From the NCBI RefSeq assembly GCF_002754245.1, contig NZ_PEEX01000001.1:5002001-5066000 (forward strand): a stretch of 64,000 nucleotides of DNA, read 5' to 3'. A model generated the notes under the pieces. The model was not told the DNA's origin, ran no database searches, and worked only from the letters and a program-made list of their open reading frames with translations. The stretch is from Chryseobacterium sp. 52 (GTDB taxonomy: Bacteria > Bacteroidota > Bacteroidia > Flavobacteriales > Weeksellaceae). Both the position numbers and the translations under genes were made by a program. Shown in pieces: positions 36,175 through 44,015 of the stretch; the first letter of the stretch is position 1; each line of letters begins with the position of its first letter.

Positions 36175-36372
36175 TTAAGCCTGCTCTTCCTTGCTAAGCC
36201 CTCTTTGTTTGTAAGCGGCTTTCAGTCTAGATTGTCTTAAAGTTACAGAAGGCTTAATAAACGCTTGTCTAGATCTCAATTGACGAACTGTACCCGTTTT
36301 ATCAAATTTTCTTTTATATTTTTTTAATGCTCTGTCGATGGATTCACCATCTTTTACTGGAATTATTAACAT
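36175..36372 (-). CDS. rpsU: 30S ribosomal protein S21
   Basis: 65 residues, basic, MLIIPVKDGESIDRALKKYKRKFDKTGTVRQLRSRQ, typical of Bacteroidetes S21. In this phylum S21 and the anti-Shine-Dalgarno region interact in an unusual way, linked to the general lack of Shine-Dalgarno use. It has its own promoter and a terminator, so it is mostly monocistronic. Confidence 0.97.
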   Translation of the reverse strand: MLIIPVKDGESIDRALKKYKRKFDKTGTVRQLRSRQAFIKPSVTLRQSRLKAAYKQRGLSKEEQA

Positions 36373-36395
36373 ATTTTACATCTCATTTTGGGTTG

Positions 36396-36426
36396 CAAAG
36401 TTAATACTTTTTCATTAATTCACAAA
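36396..36426 (-). promoter_or_regulatory. Promoter of rpsU
   Basis: -7 TAACTTTG (36396-36403) followed by CAACC, -33 TTTG (36423-36426), 19-nt spacer. The rest of the gap 36427-36780 is AT-rich; I see a 16-codon ATG frame at 36628 but no reason to call it a gene. Confidence 0.78.
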
Positions 36427-36780
36427 TCTAATGTTCAAAAAATAATTTTTCCACCACTACCTTTCGCTTTCCAATTATTAAAACATCAAAACCATACTCG
36501 ATTTAACATAAAATATCTACCATTTAAATTAAATACATGATTCATAATTAAATAATGTCAAAATATTTTGTGATAAATTTATTTTAATTAAATTTACAAT
36601 CGCTAAAGTATTAAAAATCAGATCACTATGAAAAATAACAAAAAGAATTATTTACTTAGAATCAAGCAAATCAATTAATAAACAAAACAATTTTATACAG
36701 ATTACAATATATTATTCACCAATAAAGAACAGGCACCAAGTGTTGCTCATTCTTTTTTCTTGGTAAAAGCCCTTTTCACT

Positions 36781-39700
36781 ATGGTAAAAAAACTACTCCT
36801 CCTCTTTTTATTCCTGTTTTGCCTGTCACTTTCCGCACAGGAAGACTGCAGTTCTGCAATTACAGTGTGTGGAAATTCTACTATTAATTATACGCCGTCA
36901 GGAATCGGAAATATCAACGAGAATGTTGGAGGGTGTTTATCCGGAGAACATCATTCGGTCTGGTATAAATTCACTATTGCAACCGGTGGCACACTTACAT
37001 TTAATCTTGTTCCTACGGGCCCCGTGGATTACGACTGGGCTATTTACGGCCCGAATGCCACCTGTAATAACCTGGGCTCCCCTATCCGATGTAATGCTTC
37101 AGGCAACCTATCTAGTACGGGAATGAACATGACTAACACCAACACCTCATCAGCCGGCGGAAACACCAATCCTTACTGCCGATATATGGATGTTGTAGCA
37201 GGAGAGACTTATTATTTATATCTGGACAACTGGTCTTCTACTGTTTATACTTTTAATTTAACATGGGGAGGAACGGCCACTTTTGTTTCTCCTTTCAATA
37301 ATACTTCAGCGGCTCCAAGCCCATTCATCCCACCGGGAACACCCGGATCCGGCAGCAACTCGCCTAGAGAAATAGGAATATGTGGCACTACAGCCTCTTT
37401 CGACTTCAGTACTTTATCTTCCGGGATATTAAACGGGAACCCTAATTTCACGGTCACTTATTTCGACAATGCCAATAATGCAGCGACAGGAGCTAATCCC
37501 ATCACCACATCGGTTACTGTAAATACAACAAACACTTATTATTACAGTATTAATTATCATGATCCCAACAGCACAAGCAGCACAATCAATGCCTGCAGAC
37601 AAACCAATGCTATTATTTTCAAGAATAGGGGTTTAACAGCCGCGATAACACCATCAGCGCCTGTTTTATGTTCTGGTGGAAATATCACTTTAACCTCAAA
37701 TAACACGACAGGAAATACATGGTCTACAGGGGAAACAACACAGTCTATTACCGTAAATTCACCAGGGACTTACACTTTAACGAGCACCAACGGAACCTGC
37801 ACAAGTACTCCTTCTTCTATCAATATTACCCAGGATACTGATCCAAATGTAGAGGTTACGGGAAATCTGGTGATGTGCGAATCCACAACGACACAACTTA
37901 CTGCTTCTTCAAACGGAACGGGGAATACATATACATGGTCTACGGGAACAGCGGGGAATATTCTTTCTGTTTCAACGCCGGGAACTTATACCGTAACAGT
38001 AAAAACACCGGCAAACTGTCAGTATACAAAATCTGTAACGGTAACGCAAGGTATCGTTCCGGCTGTTCAGAATTCAAGCTTAAGCCAATGTTCAAATTCA
38101 GCAACAGCGACTTTTGACCTGACTTCATCACAGCCTGGTATCAGCACCACTGCAACGGTAAGTTTTGATTATTATATAAATCAGGCAGATGCTCTTGCAG
38201 GAAATACAAATACAATTGCTAATCCTACAGCTTATATTTCGGGAAATGCCACGATCTATATTCGCGTACAATCTACCACCTGTTTTAAAGTTGCTCAATT
38301 GCAGCTTTCTGTGACACAATTTGCTGCACCCACTATTACTGCATCTTCTACAACCATTTGTTATGGTGGAAATATTACTTTAACATCAATCAATGCGACA
38401 GGAAACACATGGTCTACAGGGGAAACAACACAGTCTATTACCGTAACAACTCCCGGCACCTATACCTTAACCGGCTCCAACGGAATATGTTCAAGCACCC
38501 CCACATCTGTAACCATTTCAGCTGAAAATGATCCAAATGTGCAGATCTCAGGCAACCTGACTTTCTGCCAGGGATCTTCCACCACATTAACCGCAACCGC
38601 ACAGGGAACCGGAAATACATTTTTATGGTCAAACGGGACAAACGGAGCCACCAATACTGTTACAACTCCCGGCACTTACACCGTCACAGTAAGCACACCT
38701 GCCGGCTGTCACTATCAGAAATCTGTTACAGTAATTATGGATGCTGCCATTACGGTAAATATCGCCTCCCCTTTACAGATCACCTGTACCCAACCACAAA
38801 TCATCTTAAATGCAACCGCTTCTGTTTATCAGCCCGGAGCTACAATTGCATGGACAGCAACCAACGGAGGTTCTATTGTTTCAGGAGGTAATACGTTAAC
38901 CCCGACCGTTAATAACGGAGGAACCTATACTCTTACCATCACAAGCGCAACACCTTCGGGCTGCGTAAATCAAGCTTCAGTAACGGTAACAAAAAATACA
39001 GCAATACCTACAATCACTGTTTTAGCCCCTCAACTCACCATTTGCAAGGGACAGTCTGTAACACTTACTGCAACGGGAGCAGCCGTTTATACATGGACAG
39101 GACTTCCAGGTAATGGGAACACACAAACGGTCTCACCAACCACCACTACAACGTATACAGTAACCGGAACCGGAGTTAATGGATGTAATGCACAGACACC
39201 CGCTACTATCACTATCAAAGTTGTTCCTGAAATAGTTTCTCCAATACAGGATATTGAAATCTGTAAAGGAGACAAGTCCGTTCTGGATGCAGGAGCAGGG
39301 CCGAATTACACTTATGTATGGAGCACCGGAGCCACTACACAAACCATCAATGCTGAGCTTGCAGGAATTTATACGGTAACCATAAGCAACGGAGCGTGTT
39401 CTAAAATGTTTACAGCAAAAGTAAATTATATTGTTACTCCTGAAATCCTGAGCATTATTTATAAGGACAACATCTTAACTATTAATATAAAAAATAGCGG
39501 AAATCTTCCCGCCGAATATTCAATTGACGGAGGGGTGACATGGCAGTCATCCAATATATTTAAGAATGTACTCAGAAACACTCAATATCCGATCAAGGTG
39601 AGAAACAGAGGGGCTTTATGTGAAACAAACACCACCTATTACACGTTCTTTATGTCTAATGTCATTACTCCAAACAATGACGGCAGAAATGATGTTATTA

Positions 39701-39924
39701 ACTTCAGCGAAATCAGTAAGTATGGAAATTTCCAGGGAAGTATATTTGATAAGTATGGAAAGGTGGTTTTCAAGATCACTTCAAAAACCCCAATCTGGGA
39801 TGGAAGATACCTTGACAGACCTCTTCCTTCTGACACCTACTGGTACAGATTGTTCTGGGAGGACCGGATCACTCAAAAACCAGTAGAAATATCAGGCTGG
39901 GTCTTACTAAAAAACAGAGACTAA
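36781..39924 (+). CDS. Large T9SS type B (gliding-motility C-terminal) surface protein
   Basis: 1047 residues from ATG 36781 (MVKKLLLLFLFLFCLSLSAQ, signal peptide; the in-frame Met at 36760 is less likely). Residues about 20-165 form a PPC-like beta-sandwich (WYKFTIATGGTLTFN, YYLYLDNWSSTVYTF). Several PKD/immunoglobulin-like modules follow (GNTWSTGETTQSITV, GTYTVTVKTPA patterns), including an internal duplication of about 230 residues. The last 90 residues (NVITPNNDGRNDVINFSE ... WDGRYLDRPLPSDTYWYRLFW) are the CHU_C-type sorting domain, so it is exported by the type IX system. A surface adhesin or matrix protein is plausible. It ends in a strong terminator before ssrA. Confidence 0.88.
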   Translation: MVKKLLLLFLFLFCLSLSAQEDCSSAITVCGNSTINYTPSGIGNINENVGGCLSGEHHSVWYKFTIATGGTLTFNLVPTGPVDYDWAIYGPNATCNNLGSPIRCNASGNLSSTGMNMTNTNTSSAGGNTNPYCRYMDVVAGETYYLYLDNWSSTVYTFNLTWGGTATFVSPFNNTSAAPSPFIPPGTPGSGSNSPREIGICGTTASFDFSTLSSGILNGNPNFTVTYFDNANNAATGANPITTSVTVNTTNTYYYSINYHDPNSTSSTINACRQTNAIIFKNRGLTAAITPSAPVLCSGGNITLTSNNTTGNTWSTGETTQSITVNSPGTYTLTSTNGTCTSTPSSINITQDTDPNVEVTGNLVMCESTTTQLTASSNGTGNTYTWSTGTAGNILSVSTPGTYTVTVKTPANCQYTKSVTVTQGIVPAVQNSSLSQCSNSATATFDLTSSQPGISTTATVSFDYYINQADALAGNTNTIANPTAYISGNATIYIRVQSTTCFKVAQLQLSVTQFAAPTITASSTTICYGGNITLTSINATGNTWSTGETTQSITVTTPGTYTLTGSNGICSSTPTSVTISAENDPNVQISGNLTFCQGSSTTLTATAQGTGNTFLWSNGTNGATNTVTTPGTYTVTVSTPAGCHYQKSVTVIMDAAITVNIASPLQITCTQPQIILNATASVYQPGATIAWTATNGGSIVSGGNTLTPTVNNGGTYTLTITSATPSGCVNQASVTVTKNTAIPTITVLAPQLTICKGQSVTLTATGAAVYTWTGLPGNGNTQTVSPTTTTTYTVTGTGVNGCNAQTPATITIKVVPEIVSPIQDIEICKGDKSVLDAGAGPNYTYVWSTGATTQTINAELAGIYTVTISNGACSKMFTAKVNYIVTPEILSIIYKDNILTINIKNSGNLPAEYSIDGGVTWQSSNIFKNVLRNTQYPIKVRNRGALCETNTTYYTFFMSNVITPNNDGRNDVINFSEISKYGNFQGSIFDKYGKVVFKITSKTPIWDGRYLDRPLPSDTYWYRLFWEDRITQKPVEISGWVLLKNRD

Positions 39925-39935
39925 TATATTCTTAT

Positions 39936-39966
39936 CTGCCTGCATTATCACTGCAGGCAGTTTTAT
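39936..39966 (+). terminator. Terminator after the T9SS type B gene
   Basis: CTGCCTGCA / TGCAGGCAG, a perfect 9-bp stem with a 7-nt loop followed by TTTTATTTTA. Confidence 0.9.
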
Positions 39967-40052
39967 TTTAGAATTCCCATGCACAAAATTTCTTCATCCC
40001 TACTATTAAAAAAAGGAATGATTGATATTAACTGTATTTAAACAAAAAATGC

Positions 40053-40060
40053 TATCTTTG
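40053..40060 (+). promoter_or_regulatory. -7 element of the ssrA promoter
   Basis: TATCTTTG followed by CATTC, 17 nt upstream of the mature 5' end of tmRNA. No exact TTG at -33. Confidence 0.65.
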
Positions 40061-40076
40061 CATTCACTTTATTCAT

Positions 40077-40475
40077 GGGGTTGACTGGTTTCGACAGCAA
40101 GATCAATGGGTAAGTAAGCATGCAGAGAACCGTAGCGCGATCTCTTAAATCCCTTGCTACACAACTTTAACTGGCAACGAAGAGTTCGCTCTTGCAGCTT
40201 AATCCGAATAAAGTAAGATTCAAGCGCTTTCCTGAAGATAGTAAGGAAGCAAGATATCTCACAAATGCTCCGTTCTACGGCGTTTGATTCTGAGATATAG
40301 GAATGTAGAAATAAGGTTTTAGATGCTTTGGCTAAAACTCGAAAACTTCAGAAGATAAGCTGGATGTTGGGTGTCTGCCCTCTGCCTTCAGTCGAAAACC
40401 AATGGTAGAATAAGCATGTAGAAATCTTATGTGTTGCTTGTTTGGACGAGGGTTCGAATCCCTCCAACTCCACCA
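40077..40475 (+). ncRNA. ssrA: tmRNA
   Basis: The 5' end GGGGTTGACTGGTTTCGACA and the 3' end GGGTTCGAATCCCTCC ... CAACTCC form the tRNA-like half (acceptor GGGGTTG with CAACTCC, discriminator A, encoded CCA). The tag frame runs from 40173 to 40202, GGC AAC GAA GAG TTC GCT CTT GCA GCT TAA, giving the tag (A)GNEEFALAA. It rescues stalled ribosomes and marks the product for proteolysis. Its 3' end is also the insertion site of the 13 kb island to the right. Confidence 0.97.
40448..40475 (+). other. Left attachment region (3' end of ssrA)
   Basis: The T arm and acceptor 3' strand of tmRNA (GAGGGTTCGAATCCCTCC then AACTCCACC). A degenerate counterpart with the same order of elements, including the flanking AAAGG ... 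AACC and a terminator, occurs at 53487-53548. ssrA 3' ends are well-known integration sites for tyrosine-recombinase elements. Confidence 0.65.
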
Positions 40476-40502
40476 AGATGAAAGGTTATGAAACCTTTTG
40501 AC

Positions 40503-40545
40503 AACTAAAAACCCTTTATATCATTGATGTAAAGGGTTTTTTATA
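40503..40545 (+). terminator. Terminator downstream of ssrA
   Basis: AACCCTTTATATCA pairs with TGATGTAAAGGGTT (one G-T), followed by TTTT. It lies about 30 nt past the tmRNA 3' end, inside the left edge of the island. Confidence 0.85.
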
Positions 40546-40585
40546 AAAGTTCAACTTCATTGGTATTTATTAGATGTCAACAAAA

Positions 40586-40605
40586 TGGTAGCATAAGTGG
40601 TAGCA
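40586..40605 (+). repeat. Paired TGGTAGCA repeat, left edge of the island
   Basis: TGGTAGCA-TAAG-TGGTAGCA. The same pair with a different 4-nt spacer occurs in the same orientation at 53433-53452, 12.8 kb away. They could be arm-type integrase-binding sites or a remnant of recombination; this is inference. Confidence 0.6.
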
Positions 40606-40662
40606 AACTTTTTATTTCATCATTAAGTCTTATTATAAGGTTTAGCACTAAATTCAAATGAA

Positions 40663-43041
40663 TTAAATATTAATACCAAACCTCTTCAATTTCTTTATAG
40701 ATTCGTAGGCTTTCACCAACGACTGTTCCTTTACCTGCTCATTTTTTGACAAAGAGGATTGGATAGATTTTACATTTCCCAATTCAGGTATTGTAAAAAT
40801 ATTAGTTTGATTGGCCAAGTCGATTATTTTTTTCCATTCGTCTTTTGAAAGTAGTTTTAATCGGTCGAACATAAATTTTATTTCTACAGATTCCTTGTCT
40901 TCAAAATTAGACAAAGCATTTACTTCCTCGAAAAAAGATGGGTTTTCTGATAAATATTGGATTGCTTTTCTACCAACTGTAATATCTCTCGGGAGAAGAT
41001 TTTTATTTTTTTGAATTGCTTTTAAAACTTCTTCTACCGAAGTTCTATTGAAACCTTCAAGAGAATATTCGTCTAGATAATTAGAAAATCCACCCCAAAA
41101 CTTCACTCCAAATTTGTGGATTTCACTGATGATGAAAAGCCTGTCTTCTTCATTATTGGTATCAATTTCCTTTTCATTTTCCCGATTTTCTTTTTCTTCA
41201 GTTGAAACTAAGTATTCTGAAATAATCGTCTGCAAATCTTCATTGTAAGACGTTTCCTTTAGTTTATTCCAAGAAGTTTCTCTTTTGGCATATTCGGAAA
41301 TCAAACTATTGTTAGCTTCTTTTACCAAATGTTCGAACACAAAAACCAAGAGTTTTTTGAAATGATTGGTCAAAACGTCATCTATTTTTTGGTCTTCATA
41401 TATTTTCCATAAATCCAGTCGATTATCCGTCAAATAATGGAAATAAGAAAGGGAGTATGCAACGGTAAATGATTTCAAGTTGGTATCCCCAATCGCATCT
41501 ACGTTTTTTCTACCAAACAATTTATCTATTGACTTGAATAGAATGGCATTGGCAATAAGTTTTTTGTAGAGATTTTCGCCGGGTAATTTATTTTTACTGA
41601 CGAGAATATTTATTTTCTTTGTGAAATGAATGAAATTTTTCTGCGAACCTTGCGATACAAAATTTGGTTCTAGTTCCCAAAGATTAATAAATTTAGCAAC
41701 GTCCGATTTTACGAATTTTTGACTTGTAGGATTTTGTTCTTTGAACTTCCTTTGCTGTACAAGTGTTGTGAGCTTATTAAGGTTTTCTTTAAATTGCCCA
41801 TTAACACGCTCAAAATACCATAATGTTGATAAATTTTTATTTTCAGAATTAGCAACATATTTCTTTCTCGAAAGATTTTCTATCTGAACGAAATAAGGAT
41901 TATTGGATGATAAATCCAAATCGGTAACCTTATTTTGACTATTTGCAAATCGAGCAATAAATGGAACTTCGATATTTTTCTGTTCTATATTTTTAATTAC
42001 AGTTAACTTCATTTGAACAAATATTTTGCTCAAATCTGCTTCTTTATGTTTTTTTTGAGTATGATAAAGAGATGCTGTAGTTTGCCCCCCATTCACAATT
42101 TGAAAATCATTGAGTCTAGTGATAATCAATTGCCCGTCTAAAAGTTTTGTTTCTACACTTTCTGCGGTTCCAGTAATTCCATTATTGTATGGAAGAAACA
42201 TATGAGGCTTTGTTCTTATCGTATCACTAATAGGTTTATTATATTTTCCTTTCTGACCCAAGAATGCACGAACATTGCTTTCCAAGAGTTCGTTTGAAAA
42301 TTCTTTATACAAATTGGCTAAAACTTTTCCAGGAACAATTGCCAAATAACAATCGTACATTTCGTCGATGCTTGGAACTTGAAGGCATTGTAGACCCGTA
42401 CCTTCTTCTGTAAATTTCTCAAATTCAATTTCTATCGGTTCGTGAATGCTGCTGGACTGATTGATTTTAAACAATCTTGCAACATCCCAAGTGTGAACGA
42501 AAACATCAACGTCATTAATTTCTAAATTTTCTTTATCGTGATTGGAAAAACCATTGATTAAAAAATAAACATTAATTCTGTCAAAATCTTTACCTTGTTT
42601 GCCAATAATTTTTATCAGTTCGTTGAGTTCTGTATGCGAATGGTCGATGTAGTCAATGTGTCTTTTGAGCGATGAATTGATGAATCTTTTGATTTGATTC
42701 AGCGATTTTGTGTATTCATCTTTCGAAATATTGTACTCATAACTGTCATTGCGAAAACACGTAATAAATAAGTCTAAAGTTTCAAAATACGTCTTATTGT
42801 TTTCATCTTTGAATTGGTCTTTCAGGCAGTAACCGTTGATTTTCCAATCGATTCCGCCTTGACTGTTTGGATGAATGTAAGACAAAACTCTTGCGCCTTC
42901 CGATTTCCCGATAGACTCGAAAACTTCGATGCAATATTCTGTAAATTTATCTTCAAAACTCGCTCCTTCTCCGTCTGAATAAACCAATGAAGCAACATCA
43001 GATTTTAATTCCTCAATGTAATTTTGTAACGCTTTTTCCAT
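40663..43041 (-). CDS. AIPR family protein (abortive infection phage resistance)
   Basis: 792 residues. The AIPR signature NGGQTTASL is at about residues 315-323. The N-terminal 100 residues look like a PD-(D/E)XK nuclease fold (SYIHPNSQGGIDWKING, then YFETLDLFITCF), so it may be a nuclease. The C-terminal half is helical and lysine-rich with no known motif. It is the last gene of the defence operon, 3 nt after the DUF4420 gene, and ends just inside the left edge of the island. In known systems AIPR proteins act with Z1/GHKL ATPase and methyltransferase genes. Confidence 0.87.
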   Translation of the reverse strand: MEKALQNYIEELKSDVASLVYSDGEGASFEDKFTEYCIEVFESIGKSEGARVLSYIHPNSQGGIDWKINGYCLKDQFKDENNKTYFETLDLFITCFRNDSYEYNISKDEYTKSLNQIKRFINSSLKRHIDYIDHSHTELNELIKIIGKQGKDFDRINVYFLINGFSNHDKENLEINDVDVFVHTWDVARLFKINQSSSIHEPIEIEFEKFTEEGTGLQCLQVPSIDEMYDCYLAIVPGKVLANLYKEFSNELLESNVRAFLGQKGKYNKPISDTIRTKPHMFLPYNNGITGTAESVETKLLDGQLIITRLNDFQIVNGGQTTASLYHTQKKHKEADLSKIFVQMKLTVIKNIEQKNIEVPFIARFANSQNKVTDLDLSSNNPYFVQIENLSRKKYVANSENKNLSTLWYFERVNGQFKENLNKLTTLVQQRKFKEQNPTSQKFVKSDVAKFINLWELEPNFVSQGSQKNFIHFTKKINILVSKNKLPGENLYKKLIANAILFKSIDKLFGRKNVDAIGDTNLKSFTVAYSLSYFHYLTDNRLDLWKIYEDQKIDDVLTNHFKKLLVFVFEHLVKEANNSLISEYAKRETSWNKLKETSYNEDLQTIISEYLVSTEEKENRENEKEIDTNNEEDRLFIISEIHKFGVKFWGGFSNYLDEYSLEGFNRTSVEEVLKAIQKNKNLLPRDITVGRKAIQYLSENPSFFEEVNALSNFEDKESVEIKFMFDRLKLLSKDEWKKIIDLANQTNIFTIPELGNVKSIQSSLSKNEQVKEQSLVKAYESIKKLKRFGINI

Positions 43042-43044
43042 TCA

Positions 43045-44013
43045 TTAAATGTTTTGGGTAATCTCTTCCATTTCGACTGAAAAATTTTCTACTGCCGAAA
43101 GTTCGATGATATATGAAGTGTTGTAAACGCCTACTGGAAGCTGACTTTTGATTATTTTTGGAAATTCTTCGGAAACCGAATAAGTATATATTTTCTTCAA
43201 AGAATACATTTTGTTGTAGTGTTCTTTATCATCTTCAAAATATCCTAAAAGCATTAATCTTTCATTGAAAAACTTGAGTTCGTCAATATTGGCAGACAAT
43301 TTTTGCTGGGTTTGGTCGATTAAAGAATTGAGTGTAAAACCATTTTCTTTCACATCTTCTACAGTGTACAAAATCAGAAACAATTCGTTCAGATTTTGAG
43401 CATCCAATTGACCTTCATTGGTGATTTTTAGTTTTGGATATTTTGAGGATGTGAGTTTTATTTCAATTCCGGTTGCTCCAAAAACAAAATCTTTATCTTC
43501 AAAATCGGGTCCAGTCCAAGCGTTTAAAATGGTTGAGGAAGATTTCTGATGGTCTAAAAGGTGATTAATGAAAAGCAATTCGCCAATCAAACCTTTCTGT
43601 TGTTCGAGACTTATACCATTGAAATTAATTTTATCAAATAGTTTTTTCCATTTTGAAATGACGTTCAGGGTTTTTGTTACCGCTTCACTTTCCGTCACGC
43701 TTTCAGCAATATCTTCCAAAATATTTTGGATAAACAAAGAAAAAATATCTTTCAGATCATTATCTAATAGATAGATATTCAGCTCGCAAGAATCATCGGT
43801 TTCAATTGGAAAAATCTCAACACCTTTGAAACGATAATTTTTCAGTTCCGGAATTTCCACATTTTTGGAAACAGACATTATGTACAAATGCTGTCCAGTA
43901 ATATGATTGGTAGCAGCGTAACAATTGAGATGCGGAATATCTTCAATCCTTGTTTTTATAATGATGTTGCCGGTCGGTTTCTGCGTTTCCCAAATTGATT
44001 TTATATTAACCAT
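43045..44013 (-). CDS. DUF4420 PD-(D/E)XK motif protein
   Basis: 322 residues. The nuclease-like core is at about 170-195: GPDFEDKDFVFG, then GIEIKLTSSKYPKL, giving D ... E-x-K, the PD-(D/E)XK pattern with the lysine of the active site present. The rest matches the DUF4420 family as I recognise it (KSIWETQKPTGNII at the start). It is probably the endonuclease subunit of the system. It lies 2 nt after the Z1 gene and 3 nt before the AIPR gene. Confidence 0.85.
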   Translation of the reverse strand: MVNIKSIWETQKPTGNIIIKTRIEDIPHLNCYAATNHITGQHLYIMSVSKNVEIPELKNYRFKGVEIFPIETDDSCELNIYLLDNDLKDIFSLFIQNILEDIAESVTESEAVTKTLNVISKWKKLFDKINFNGISLEQQKGLIGELLFINHLLDHQKSSSTILNAWTGPDFEDKDFVFGATGIEIKLTSSKYPKLKITNEGQLDAQNLNELFLILYTVEDVKENGFTLNSLIDQTQQKLSANIDELKFFNERLMLLGYFEDDKEHYNKMYSLKKIYTYSVSEEFPKIIKSQLPVGVYNTSYIIELSAVENFSVEMEEITQNI

Positions 44014-44015
44014 AA

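Noticed and set aside
36628..36678. 16-codon ATG frame upstream of the T9SS type B gene
   Set aside because: Very short, lysine/asparagine-rich, AT-driven; no evidence that it is a leader peptide.
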